DNA of 64,000 bases from Piliocolobus tephrosceles (Eukaryota; Chordata; Mammalia; Primates; Cercopithecidae). Made by a program: the position numbers and the translations under genes. The notes under the pieces are model-generated. The model saw only the letters and a program-made list of their open reading frames with translations. It ran no database searches and was not told the origin of the DNA. Shown here in pieces: positions 1 to 10,948 of this stretch (position 1 is the stretch's first letter; the number at the start of each line of letters is the position of its first letter). The stretch lies in contig NC_045441.1 in NCBI RefSeq assembly GCF_002776525.5, positions 70,197,512-70,261,511 of the forward strand, given 5' to 3'.

Positions 1-2652
1 CTTCAGTTTCATAATTTTCTAAAAGTACAGGCTGGTAATCACTTGCCAATCTTACTCATGGGTCACTCTTTACCAAATGTTGATTTGTTTCTATTTTATG
101 ATAGAGTTAAATTATGTTTATCTGCAAATGTTTTCTATATTTATTCCTAAAACCAAACAGAAATACAAAAAGTTTTATAGTCAGAATTTCAGATTTCAAG
201 ATGAAGGTAAGAAAAAACTGATCCACAGAATCCAGTTAGCCAAAATTAAGGCCAACGAATCTAACCACTTAATATTAAGTTCTAAGGAAGTTCGTAGTTC
301 ATTCAATAAGTCATTTCTAGAAGTTGTTTTGAAAGAAAACACGATCACACAGATGTTTAGCTACCATTTGTCTACTTCCAATTTAATCTCCTATTCATAA
401 GTAGTGCTGGGAATCCACAACTTCAACATGTTTGAAAACCAGTGATAGGACTAATGTCTTATTCTCTATAAGACTTCAATTACGTATATACTATCTCAGG
501 CACAGAAAAGATTCAAATGGAAAACAATGGTAATCCAGAGTAAGCCAGTATCTCAGCTATGCGGAGCATCGATGCACCTAAAATAAGTCAAAAATATGAT
601 TCAATTTCTGTTGACTATTAATCATTTTAAATATAATCATTTTCTTCTAAATTCCCTTTTACAATAAATACCAAGAACTATACATATAGAATTGTGACCT
701 GAGACCACAGGTGGCAAATTTAAGTCCCGAGGGGGCCAGGAGGGTAAATTATGAGTACAGCATACTAAATATTATGTTACAAGAGGGAACAGAAAGTAAA
801 TATTTTTAGTGTGTTTAAGGGATATATAGATATATCAAACTAACAAAACTCATCCTATTATCATTTTTTCACAAACAACAGTTGTCTTCAACTATAGTTA
901 GGATTTAACAAGGTCAGAAATCTCTACTTAGCTCGATGTCATAAAATATTTTGAGAAAGTACTTTCTGTTTGTATCAGATTGTTTTACCACTTGAAAAAG
1001 AAGCGATACCTGTGAATACTCCATCTCAATAAACAAACCTTAGAAACAAATTGTCCACAAAGTCAAGATTTATTGTCACATAATTATGCAATAAGTTTTA
1101 GAATTGTTCTAATATTCAAAGAATTCGTAACTTCCAAGACCCAATTATGTTTGTCAAAGTTTACAACCACAACCATAACAAACCAAAACTACATCCTAGC
1201 CAGGAATATTCTTATCTGCCAAGGTCTTTACCAAGAGAACTAAGATTTAAATTTTACCTTCTTTCCCTTCCCTTCTTTGGAAATACCAAACATCAGCAAA
1301 CTAACTAAAGGAGGGATAAAGAGCTGAGAAGCAAAGGATAAAAAAAAACAGTTAATCAAGATAAACATCAATTTTTGATTGCTGAGGATGAATTCAATTA
1401 GTAACCAAATATCCAGAGTTTCTGTTTAAGATTCTGTCCATCAACTCTTGGGATCCAAGCAGATAAACAGACTAAATTCCAAAGTCAAATCCACTGGATC
1501 CGTTACTGCCTGGGTGACCTCATGCCAGTTCTTTACACTCAATACCCCTGTTACCTGTAAAATAGTATCTCCTTCACTAAGTTACTGTGAAAATTAAGAG
1601 ATTATGCAAACAAAAAGTTATCAGCAAATCACAATGCAAATTCTGCTGTCCATGCTACTAAAAGTAGCAACAGGAATACAATTTCATTCATCCCTTCCTA
1701 CTATCCCTAGCAGGAAAAAGACAAGGGAAAACCAGAGGAAGGAGAGATGTGACTAAGCACAGCAAACTCTCTAGAAGGATATAAAAACTGTTGAAGAGAT
1801 GAAATTGGAAAGGTTTTTACTTCTCGCTTTATTTAAATTTTCATCTCACTTTATTTAAATTTTCAAAAGAGGTGAAATTACAAATAATTTTTATTGTTCA
1901 TGTTTATCAGTATTTTTCCCATAAAATATTAAACATAATTTTTATGTTTCTCAGATTCCTTCAATTGAAACTGTATATATTATATACATAAGGCACACTG
2001 AACAGAAGATACAAAGGAAAACCATACTTTTCTGTTTTCCAGTTCAGCACAATGTGAATATACCACCTTAAAAAAAAAAAGTTTTTTAAATTACTAAATA
2101 TAGTGAGCAAGCATGCATGACTTACACTTCAGAGATATCTGAAAGGCCCAATTCACAAGGTCCAGCACCTACTATAATTTAAAGTGCAACTCTTACTCTG
2201 GTCAATTTTATTCTAGCAAAAGAGCTAATACACAAAAAAAGCAAAACTCCCCTAAGAGAATGTCAAGTGATCTGAAAAAAGAAGAACCCTGCTCAGGGAC
2301 TATTAATGGTCCACACACCTCTCAGGATACTTTTCTACTTTGGGATATCTTTCGGTTTTTTCCTCTGTAATATAAGCATAAATATATTACAGGTGTAAAA
2401 CAGAGAAACCCTTTTGCATCTTAGGAAAAAGTCCTTCCCCTGACTGCTAATTATCTCTGAGGAAAACAGAAGCAACGATAGGTCTAGTGACAATATCTAA
2501 AGGCAAAATGGGAAATCAAATGGACAAAATAAATGAAGTTTATGTGCTTTCACTTAAAATTGGCATTTTAATCAAAACCGATTTAAAAAGTCTAAAAATA
2601 AGCCTAACTTCAGAAAGTTAGGGGAAAGGGGAAGAGAGAAGGAAATATTTAC
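1..2652 (-). other. PHF14: PHF14 intron 2 (partial, 5' part)
   Basis: AT-rich sequence downstream (on the minus strand) of the PHF14 first coding exon; the donor GTAAAT reads at 2652-2647. The next coding exon is not in the window. I see no further exon; the open frame at 77-400 on the plus strand has no recognisable homology and is probably chance. Apart from a MIR-like stretch near 1480-1605, nothing else is supported. Confidence 0.85.
1480..1605 (+). repeat. MIR SINE fragment
   Basis: The stretch follows the MIR core and 3' region: a 'gggtgacct' segment, then 'cctgttacctgtaaaatag', then 'gttactgtgaaaattaagag'. This matches the MIR pattern of GTGACCTTGGGC, CATCTGTAAAATGG and GTTGTGAGGATTAAATGAG. 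It is ancient and diverged; the ends are approximate. Confidence 0.55.
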
Positions 2653-3279
2653 CTGAGGCATCTCCAACTTTAAAATCACTGTCATCTGAACTATCATAAT
2701 CAAGAGCTTCCAGCAGAGAAGCTGCCAAAGGCTTCACCTGCCTCCTCTTGGAGCTGCGATCCACTGTTAAGAGAAAAAAAATTACATTGTCATTCATAAT
2801 CACACCAAACACAGGGGAGATTTGTGGTGCTAAGAGAACACAAAGATGACCTCGCGCAAGGAATTTTTGTCTAATTTGAGTTCTCAGCAAAAGAGGTCAG
2901 GAGAAGGTTGGGGTGCAGAAGCGGGGTGGGGAAGGCTGGACAGCTCCATGGGCAGTTTCAGAGGCAGCTCCAGCCCTGATGCTGCCAACGCCAACTCAGG
3001 CCGGCTAAAATCGAAGCTGACCCTCTTGCCCATCTTTTCGAGGTGTAGGTTCTGCACCTTACTCGTAATCCCCCACTTACACATCGTAACAGTCAATAAA
3101 ACACGCAAAACCCAGGGAATAAAAGAAGCGGGCTTCACTTCCGCGGACCATGGAGGGCCAGGGTCCACCAATCCAGCTTTCCCGCAGGGTTCTCCCACCC
3201 CTGCCCTGCTCCCACCGGCCCTGACATCTAGAATGGCTGAAATGGATCCCTCGCCGCAGAGGCCTTGGACACACTTACT
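2653..3279 (-). CDS. PHF14: PHF14 N-terminus: split start codon plus first coding exon
   Basis: PHF14 is a nuclear PHD-finger protein that reads histone H3 and represses transcription; the full protein is about 900 residues. Only its first 37 residues lie here. Exon 2 (2763 down to 2653, 111 nt) has acceptor CTTAACAG and donor CAG|GTAAAT and encodes residues 2-37, starting DRSSKRRQVKP and containing the acidic serine patch DYDSSDDSDF, a likely CK2-type phosphorylation region. The start codon is split: its A is the last base of exon 1 (3279, donor TTA|GTAAGT) and TG are the first two bases of exon 2 (2763-2762). Joining them gives ATGGATCGC. The exon ends one base into codon 38. No PHD finger is in the window, because they are encoded by later exons beyond position 1. 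The frame is open and all splice sites are intact. Confidence 0.93.
2764..3278 (-). other. PHF14: PHF14 intron 1
   Basis: This 515-bp intron has GTAAGT at 3278-3273 and AG at 2765-2764 on the minus strand. Its 5' half is GC-rich and belongs to the CpG-rich promoter block. Open frames here on both strands (for example 2846-3292 plus and 2884-3198 minus) are GC-rich shadows with no recognisable domains. Confidence 0.85.
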
Positions 3280-3560
3280 AAGGAATCCGTGAAGTGGTCG
3301 TTTGGAGGAGACTTAGGGAGAGGCTGCGGGAGCCCAGGCAGCGCCGAGGTCGGGGACTGGGGCCGCGAAGACAAGTCCGAAAGATGCTATTTAAAACCGG
3401 CGCGCAGCCAGCCAGACAGGGGCGCTCCCAAGAGTAGCCCCGCGGTCCCTTAACCCCCCGCCCCCCCGGCCTCACCTGGCCCTGGCCGCTCGAGCCCCTT
3501 CCCACAGCGCTCCCTGGCCGGAGAAGACCTCCGGCCCAGGCAGCGCAGTCAACCCGGCGG
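3279..3560 (-). other. PHF14: PHF14 exon 1 (5'UTR; upstream limit approximate)
   Basis: Untranslated first exon ending at 3279 with donor TTA|GTAAGT. The transcription start is not marked by a TATA box, and the upper limit of about 3560 is a guess from the end of the GC-rich stretch. A second good donor (CCAG|GTGAGG, exon end 3476) lies inside it and could make a shorter exon 1; it would not supply the A of the start codon. Confidence 0.6.
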
Positions 3561-3778
3561 CCCTGGGGAGTTAATTTCTCCCGTTAAAACTAGAAAAAAA
3601 AAAGAAAGAAAGAAAAGTTTATTAGCCTGGACCACAAGCAACAAAAAACCCAGAAATTGCACAGCTCGAGGCCGGCTGCCTCAGACAATAGGGAAAGCAG
3701 CGACCCGGATACGGCTCTGAGTAGAAGGAAGTGAAAACACGAGGCTGAGCGCAGCCCTGAGAGCAGCAGGAGTTGAGG

Positions 3779-3789
3779 GCGCATGCGCA
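3779..3789. promoter_or_regulatory. NRF1-type binding site
   Basis: GCGCATGCGCA is a perfect core of the palindromic NRF1 consensus, in the CpG island about 500 bp upstream of the PHF14 exon 1 donor. Binding is inferred from the motif only. Confidence 0.55.
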
Positions 3790-3850
3790 GGACTCGCCCC
3801 CGCGCACCCTTCCTGAGCAGGAGCCGAACAGAGCCGAGTGGAAGCCCAGG

Positions 3851-3890
3851 GAGCCTCACGGAGCCTCACGGAGCCTCACGGAGCCTCACG
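3851..3890 (+). repeat. Four tandem copies of GAGCCTCACG
   Basis: Four identical 10-bp units sit back to back, followed by a decayed unit. They lie in the PHF14 CpG island and are likely length-polymorphic. Confidence 0.95.
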
Positions 3891-4113
3891 AAGCCGAGTA
3901 GTGCCAAGCAGGAGCAGAGGTCCCCGCCAAACCAGTGCAACTCCGCCCATAAACCCCTAAGGCTCCGCCCTCTCCGCGCCTAATTCGGCTCGGGAGTCCA
4001 AATCCCTGGGAGGCCAGTTTTTGTTTCTGATCTGTTTTTTAAGGATTTACTGAGTAAACTTTCCACAAAGGGATGTTTGCTACCCTAAGCCACTACCAAT
4101 AATTAAATAATAT

Positions 4114-4737
4114 TGTCACCGGTAGAGGGTCGTGACTGCAAGTTGTCCAGGTTCTTGGCGTTTTTAACAAAGAACTGCACAAAACGCCCAGCAAAGCAAA
4201 GAAAGAATGAAGCAACTAAAAGAACAAAAGCAGGGATTTATTGAAAATGAAAGCATGCTCTCTGTGGGAGCGACCTGAGCAGCCGCTCAAGGGCCCGGAT
4301 ACAGAATCCTGTTGAGTCCAAATACCCTCTAGAAGCTTCCTGTTGGCCACTTCATGCTCACTTCATGTAAATAAAGTAACGCGCAATCAGTCTGATTGGT
4401 TGCAGAAAGAAGCCAACCAGAGGCCGAAATGAAGTTACAAAGGTCATGCTCCTGTGCAAACACTGGTGCAAAAAGCAATCAATCAGAGGCAGGGTGAAGT
4501 TACAAAGTGATATACTTCTATGCAAAGGAAGACTCTCCTGCAATCAGTCTGATTTGTTGCGGACAGCCAATTTCCCATCCGCCCTGCAGAAAAAGTGGGG
4601 GTTTGCAAAGGGAGTAGCCTTTGGTCCTTCTGTTACTTAGGCATGGAAAGTTAGGGGTTTCCTTTCATTTTAGTTCTAGGAAGTTGGCGTGAAACATCCT
4701 TAGGTTCCCTGCCTCCAGACCCTATTCTCCTGCCTCA
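4114..4737 (-). mobile_element. Solitary ERV1-type LTR
   Basis: On the minus strand the segment runs TGAGGCAGGAGAATAGGG to CCGGTGACA, that is TG to CA. It has an AATAAA polyadenylation signal (complement of 4227-4232) followed by a T-rich R/U5 region. The U3 part has imperfect direct repeats: GCAATCAGTCTGATTGGTTGC at 4383-4403 recurs with one change at 4540-4560, and a 'gaagttacaaag' block occurs at 4432-4443 and 4495-4506. No matching 4-bp target duplication was found, so the outer ends are uncertain. The family is class I ERV; the subfamily is not resolved. It has the same orientation as PHF14. Confidence 0.65.
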
Positions 4738-5310
4738 CTCTCACCCAAACTATCATTGCTATGTGTCCACTCAAACTTTTCTATTGTGCTATAGAAACTT
4801 CTATTCCAAAATGTATAACCTGCTTAGTAAACTTTTTTCCTTTTCAATTACCATTCTTTTACCTCCTCATCTGAAATGGAAAAGTTACCTTGCAGCACTC
4901 TCAAATGAAAACCACTCATCCTTCCATACTTCATTTTCTCAGGGTGCAGAAGTGGCATCCCATCCTTAATACTCCTCATTGGCTTTCAGATATTTATTCT
5001 TCCAGTTAAAATCCTAGGAACTTGGTTATTTTAAAAACTCCATTCTGGGAACTTCACTTCCATTCTACTTTAAACACCAACCATATCATGGACTGACAGT
5101 TTTACCCATAAAATTATAAATCGAAATATTCCACTCTTTGACAATAGCCCTTTAGATTTATTTGGAGCAATTATGCTAAATTATCTAAAAGAGAAATTCA
5201 AAATCTGGCATTCGTGTTTATGTAAAACCAATTTCTAGGAGATTTTCTGAATCAAAATGTATTAATTCATTTACCTTTAATAAATAACACCTAGTTGCTC
5301 TAGAAAAACA
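4738..5310. other. Unassigned intergenic sequence
   Basis: AT-rich, no gene or repeat that I can name. Confidence 0.5.
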
Positions 5311-5319
5311 GTCTGTACT

Positions 5320-5607
5320 GACAGGCATGGTGGCTCAGGCCTGTAATCCCAGCACTTCGGGAGGCCAACGCAGGTGGATCACCTGAGGTTGGGAGTTCAA
5401 GACCAGCCTGCCCAACATGGTGAAACCCCATGTCTACTAAAAATGCAAAAATTAGCTGGCATGGTGGCACAAACCTGTAATTCCAGCTACTTGGGAGGCT
5501 GAGGCAAGAGAATCATTTGAACCTGGGAGGTGGAGGTTGCAGTGAGCAGAGATCACGCCACTGTACTCCTGGGTGACAAGAATGAAACTCCATCTCAAAA
5601 AAAAAAA
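5320..5607 (+). mobile_element. AluS-type SINE
   Basis: Full two-armed Alu with A-tail, flanked by a perfect 9-bp target duplication GTCTGTACT at 5311-5319 and 5608-5616. Diverged from consensus at several CpGs. Confidence 0.95.
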
Positions 5608-5689
5608 GTCTGTACTAACATATATACCATCAAGAGTGGATAAGAATTCTTTCTAGTTTTCCAAACCTGTGGCCATTGGATATCAGCAA

Positions 5690-5960
5690 TCATTTTTTTT
5701 TTAACTTTTAATTTTGAAGTAATTTCAAATTTACCAAAAAGTGCAATAATAATACTGAGTTTTTGTCCATCCTTCACCCAGCTACCACTAATATCAGTAT
5801 CTTATGTAACCATAATACATTTATCAAAACTAAGAAACTGACATGAGTACAGTTTTGTTGACTAAAGACTTTATTTATATTTCACTAATTTTCCTACTAA
5901 TGTCCTTTTTTCTGTTCCAAGACTCAATCCGGAAGACAACATTGCATTTAGGTTAGTAAT
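5690..5960 (-). mobile_element. L1M 3' end fragment
   Basis: The phrases 'ccttcacccagctaccac', 'gtaaccataatacatttatcaaaac' and 'cactaattttcctactaatgtcc' are typical of the antisense 3' region of old mammalian L1s. Confidence 0.65.
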
Positions 5961-5984
5961 CTTTTGCAATTCATGTATTGAAAG

Positions 5985-6076
5985 AAAGTAAGAGGAGGAA
6001 AGAAGGAGAAAAGGAGGAAAGGAAGAGAGGGAAGGAAAAAGGAAGGAAGAAGAAAAGTAAAAAGAAAAGAAAAAAA
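5985..6076 (+). repeat. Purine-rich low-complexity (GGAA/GAAA) tract
   Basis: Nearly pure A/G strand made of ggaa, gaaa and gagg words. Confidence 0.9.
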
Positions 6077-6359
6077 TTACTTAATTCCTTTTTTTGACCT
6101 GCATTTAATAAACATGGAAGGAACTGCTGGTGTCTCCCAATACCCATTGTCTCCTTTTTCTTCAAAAATGGAACCTCCAAATTTTAACTGGGCACAAGTT
6201 TCCAAAGAATAAAGACATAATATACTAACTTTCTTGATGTTGCTTGGAGTTATGCAGTTAAGTTCTAGCCAATTGCATGTCAGCAGATACAGTACATGAA
6301 ACTTCCAGGAAATGATATTAAATGAAGGGGCTTGAACTTTTCCCTCCCTTTTGTGAATG

Positions 6360-6860
6360 CCTGTTATTTCTTTTTCTTGCCTAATTGCTCTGGCTAGAAC
6401 CTGTGGAACATTGTTGAATAAATGTGGTGAGAGCAAGACTTCTTTGTCTTGTTCCTGACTTTAGGAAGAAAACTTTCAGTCTTCCACTTAGTCTTATGTT
6501 ATCTATAGCTTTTCATAGATGCCCTTTTTCAGGTGGAGGAACTTTCTTTTTGTTCCTAGTTTGCCGATTATTTTAATCATGAAAGAGCTTCAAATTTTAT
6601 TAAATACTCCTTCTCTGGCTATTGAGATGATCACGTGATTTTTGTATTTTATTTTTTCAATATGGTATGTTATTATATTGCTTGATTTTTATTTGCTTAA
6701 TCAACCTTGCATTTCTAGTATAAATTCTACTTAGTCATGTTGTATAAATCTTGTTGTAGATGCAAGATTCAGTTTGCTAGTATTTTGTTTATTTTTGCAT
6801 CCATTTATATTTATAAAGGAAATTACATTTTTATGTCATATAAAGAATTTGTCTTTATTG
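6360..6860 (-). mobile_element. Old L1 ORF2 fragment (reverse-transcriptase region)
   Basis: Antisense to L1 ORF2: 'ttcttgcctaattgctctggctagaac' and 'aaccttgcatttc...' follow the RT region in reverse. Many frameshifts and stops. It may belong to the same old element as 5690-5960, with the middle lost. Confidence 0.7.
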
Positions 6861-6955
6861 GTTATAAACTGGCTATAATAGCAGCTCCAATAATATTCTT
6901 CTGAACATCTTTAAGGCATACATGATAAATTTCTTTTGGCATTCTTAACTCAGAA

Positions 6956-7258
6956 CTTTTTTGGGGGGCGGTGGGGTGATGGAGTCTCGCTTTGTTGCCC
7001 AGGCTGGAGTGTGCAGTGGCAGCAATCTCAGCTCACTGCAACCCCCGTCTCCCAGGTTCAAGTGATTCTCCTGCCTTAGCCTCCCCAGTAGGTGGGATTA
7101 CAGATGCCTGCCACCATCCCTGGCTAATTTTTATGTTTTTAGTAGAGACAGGGTTTCACCATGTTGGCCAGGCTGGACTTCAACTCCTGACCTCAATTGA
7201 TCACCCACCTCAACCTCTCAAAGTACTGGGATTACAAGTGTGAGCCACTGCAGCCAGC
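6956..7258 (-). mobile_element. Alu SINE
   Basis: Full-length antisense Alu. A 12-bp target duplication CTTAACTCAGAA lies at 6944-6955 and 7259-7270. Confidence 0.95.
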
Positions 7259-7270
7259 CTTAACTCAGAA

Positions 7271-7669
7271 AATTTTGAGTCTCCTAATGCTCTGCCATCT
7301 TCTTAGTAAGATATTTATGTTATGTAATCCATCATGTTTCTCTTTTATTCTAGTTACCAGGTATTCAAATTCAAGATATTTATGTATGACTACACAAAGA
7401 GGAAGAATTATATAATAATTGTTTCCAAAAAACAGCAACCACAAACAGCCTCAATGTAGGATTTTGCCAAATAATATTCTTAATGTCCACAATTCTAACT
7501 AAGCAAACTGAATATGACTGCACAAGCATCAGCAATAATTATGAAAAGCAGAGATCTGTATTTAGAAATGGTCTTTCAAAGTACTCCAACAAAAGATAGT
7601 AAAATAAACAGCTTGTCATGGACACCTACTATAAGAAAAAGAAACAAATATGTACACAAAAGACATCAA
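7271..7669. other. Unassigned intergenic sequence
   Basis: AT-rich; no gene or named repeat seen. Confidence 0.5.
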
Positions 7670-7850
7670 ACTTCAGAGTCTGGAGATCTGAATTTGGGTC
7701 TAGGCTTTGTCACTGAATTTGTGTTACCTTAAAAAAGTCAACATTGAGCCTCCGATTCATCACCCAGAATCTGGAAATAATATTAATAACCTGTCTGGTT
7801 ACTTACTTGAAGTTTTGAGAAGCAGATAACAGTGTACTCTATTTCCAAAA
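7670..7850 (+). repeat. MIR SINE
   Basis: 'gagtctggagatctgaatttgggtc', 'tttgtcactgaatttgtg', 'gcctccgattcatcacccagaatctggaaataat' follow the MIR consensus order from the core to the 3' end. Confidence 0.6.
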
Positions 7851-9869
7851 TTACTCTAAGAAAAAAGTCTTTTAAATCCAAGAAATTAGAGGACATGCAA
7901 TGAAAAAATGATGTAAGAGAAAAAGAAAATAACAGTTAAAATAAATTGTGAATAATTGGTGATACTGAGATTGTGGGATTTAATACAGTTTTATTAAGCA
8001 AGGATATGCAAACTAGAGGGGACATAATTCTAAATTATTGTAACCAAATCCAAGAGGTAGGGGGTAAAGAGATGGAGTGCTTGCGAAAGTAAAATACGAG
8101 AAATGAAAAAAAAAATTGAATTGTCTTATTTTGTTGAGAGAGAAACTGCAGATCCTGATTAAGTTTTTAAGAAGCCAAGAAAGTAAAATTTAGTTTGCTG
8201 TAAATCTAAAGATAATAGTGCTGGTTCACAACTAATTGAACCAATTGAACATGTGAATTACTTCACTACCCTCCCCAAAATACACAGAAATCACAGAAGA
8301 AATATACAAATAGAAATAAATCCATAAAATCATAGCATTGCTATAAACCTGAGAGTAATGTCACCAGCAGACTTTTGAGGGCTATGGAGGAATTTTGACA
8401 GTTCTGGAAGTAGGTCCAGATTGCCAACAAAATCCAACAGACTAAGGAGCTAATAAATTCATCCAGGTGATGATCATCAAAGAGAAGAATCACTAACATG
8501 AGTTTTTCCAATAAATTCTCTGCATAACACTTAGGCAAGAGACAATGAGGGTTGTGAGAAGGGTTGAGACTTGGACAGTAGGCTGGATAATTCATTAGAA
8601 GGAAAAGAACTACATAGTAATTCTGTTGTCAGAGGAACTGAAAATAGCATTTCTCTCCTGAATAAAACTTCAAGTACAGCTCTACTAAGGGGGAAGTCTA
8701 ACTTCAGAGATTACCGAATGGAAAACAGGTTTATAGGAAGGAGTCTGATAGTAACCCCATTGACTTTCAGTTGTCTTAATAGCTGAAATAGGAAGATCCA
8801 GCATAGAAACTACTCATAAATCACAAAGAAGAGCCTACTCACATGTAACCTCCCTATACCACCAACTTCCTCATTAACCCTACAAACAAACACACAACCA
8901 TCAGAACCAGTATACCTATAATGAAAACTTGCATTTAACCTCTGCCGGGTGAACAGGGCTTCCTATTTGGATAAAGTAAATCAATTCTGGCCACCAACAC
9001 TACATATTATATACTATGAACACAAGTATATATAGACAACCAAGAATCATTAAATATTTAAATAAAACTAACAACATTGGAGAAACCAAATTTTGAAAAA
9101 CTTTAAACAATTACATAATTCAGATGTATTAGGAATCCCATGGGCATTTTGATATTTAGAAAATGTAAGGGAGGCAGAGGCCATCTTCATGTAGATGTAA
9201 CAGCAGCAAAACAAGCTCAATCATCTATGAGAATAGAATCCATATTCACTAGCTACATTCAAAGGTATAAGGGCAAGGTGGAGAACCAGTTGTGGAGAGG
9301 GTTAGCAGCAACAGCTGCACTAATTTTCTGACCTCTAGATCATAGCTACAGTTATATGATCTTGAAATTGAAAATTTCCTTGAATTTCTGACTTTCACTC
9401 CTTCAGTCTTTTAAATGATTGTGTACATACCAAAATTTTTTTCTGCATGAAATATATATAGTGTTTTATATTTGCTAACTAATTTTTGTCTGATACAATA
9501 GTTGGTATATAAAGATGTTCAAAACATAAAGAAATAAAACTTCAACACTGGACATTTGATATTTATTATGTGACCCAGTTTGGATTAAAAGTCAATGATA
9601 TCTTGATTACCAGTGGAAAATAAGATATTGGTAGTCCAAGACATGCAGTGGTAATACACTTACTTAAATTATCATATGTCATCACCTGAAATAAGGTGCC
9701 TGTTAAACACAAGATCTGTTAGCAATTGTTTGTTATGATAGAACACTAAAATGGAAATAAGAAATAAAAGGACTGGGGTGGGCTGAGGTGGCAGTTCTGA
9801 CAGCCTTTGAAAAATTAGAGAACAATGATGGCAAGCCCAGGGTTTTAACACTTTTTTAAGTTTCTAAAT
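7851..9869. other. Unassigned intergenic sequence
   Basis: About 2 kb of AT-rich DNA without a recognisable gene. Parts may be a very old LINE, but I could not assign them. Short open frames (for example 8341-8595 minus, 9140-9331 plus) show no homology that I recognise. Confidence 0.5.
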
Positions 9870-9987
9870 GTGACATGGGACCTTGCTACTTGCCAAGGCT
9901 GGACTTGAACTCCTGAGCTCAAGTGATCCTCCTGCCTCAGCCTCTCAAAGTGCTGGGGGTATAGGTGTGAGCCACTACATCCAGCTG
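9870..9987 (-). mobile_element. Alu monomer fragment (FLAM/AluJ type)
   Basis: Antisense single arm: 'gccaaggctggacttgaactcctgagctcaagtgatcctcctgcc' through 'gtgagccactacatccagct'. Confidence 0.8.
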
Positions 9988-10059
9988 ACTTTAACTACTT
10001 AACTCAAAATTTGTTCCAATACAAAGAGAGCTTCTGTGATTTCTTATCTTTGTCATTAT

Positions 10060-10285
10060 TGATGGGCCAGATAATTCTTTAACCCTGTGGCAAAAGGTTG
10101 AGGAAGGCTGTCCTATGCATTGTAGGATATCTCAGTACCTCTGGACTCTGTCCGCTAGATGCCACTAACAGCTCTCCCTAACCCAAATTGTGACAACCCA
10201 AAATGGACATACATTGCCAAATATCCAATGGGGAGCAAAATCACTACCAGAAACAGTGGCACCACTATCACTCACCCCTCCAATG
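10060..10285 (+). mobile_element. MER5A (hAT-Charlie nonautonomous DNA transposon)
   Basis: 'ggccagataattcttt', 'tgtcctatgcattgtaggat', 'ccgctagatgccactaacag', 'ttgtgacaacccaaaatgg', 'cattgccaaatatccaatggggagcaaaatc' match the MER5A consensus in order. Confidence 0.85.
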
Positions 10286-10627
10286 AAAACTACTGCTCTA
10301 AATTAATTTCATCGCATGTCATCATAGGACTGACATTGTTAATAATCGATAAATCTGAATACACAAGTTGCAGGTTTTAGGCAACTTTGCAAGAATTTAG
10401 GATATTTATTGGGATAGAATGGTACCTTGAGAATTGAAAATCAAGCCTGAAAATCTCAGAGCCTCATTTTTTAAAAGTAGAATTAGACCCTTCTTTCTTG
10501 GTGAAGCTACCTGCCTTGTTGAAGACACTGTAATGAATGAACTCACCTGAGTTCATTACTTTGCAAAGGGATACTGATTCTCCTCATGCCCATCTCTATT
10601 GCATCCCTTCACTGCATCCCTATAAAT
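10286..10627. other. Unassigned sequence with a small perfect palindrome
   Basis: No gene seen. AATGAACTCA at 10536-10545 and its exact complement TGAGTTCATT at 10548-10557 are separated by CC. Confidence 0.6.
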
Positions 10628-10637
10628 AGAATCAAAT

Positions 10638-10938
10638 GGCCGGGCGCGGTGGCTCAAGCCTGTAATCCCAGCACTTTGGGAGGCCGAAACGGGCGGATCA
10701 CGAGGTCAGGAGATCGTAGACCATCCTGGCTAACAGGGTGAAACCCCGTCTCTACTAAAAAATACAAAAAACTAGCCGGGCGAGGTGGCGGGCGCCTGTA
10801 GTCCCAGCTGCTTGGGAGGCTGAGGCAGGAGAATGGCATAAACCCGGGAGGCGGAGCTTGCAGTGAGCTGAGATCCAGCCACTGCACTCCAGCCTGGGCG
10901 ACAGAGCGAGACTCCGTCTCAAAAAAAAAAAAAAAAAA
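10638..10938 (+). mobile_element. Young AluY of Old World monkey type (AluYRa-like)
   Basis: Nearly intact AluY with GGCTCAAGCC, AAAAAACTAGCCGGGCGAGG and TAAACCCGGG, and long A-tail. Target duplication AGAATCAAAT at 10628-10637 and 10939-10948. The diagnostic changes are those of Cercopithecidae-specific AluY. Confidence 0.93.
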
Positions 10939-10948
10939 AGAATCAAAT

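Larger units (their letters stand above)
2900..3990 (-). promoter_or_regulatory. PHF14 CpG-island promoter
   Basis: GC-rich, CpG-rich block in otherwise AT-rich DNA, covering intron 1, exon 1 and about 450 bp upstream. It holds GC boxes (CCCGCCC, CTCCGCCC), an NRF1-type palindrome and a decamer tandem repeat. No TATA box is seen at a fitting distance, as expected for a housekeeping promoter. Confidence 0.8.

Noticed and set aside
2846..3505. Frames of 62-148 codons over PHF14 exon 1 and intron 1
   Set aside because: CpG-island shadows; the region is 5'UTR and intron of PHF14.
4446..4640. 64-codon frame in the LTR near PHF14
   Set aside because: U3 direct repeats produce it; opposite orientation to the LTR.
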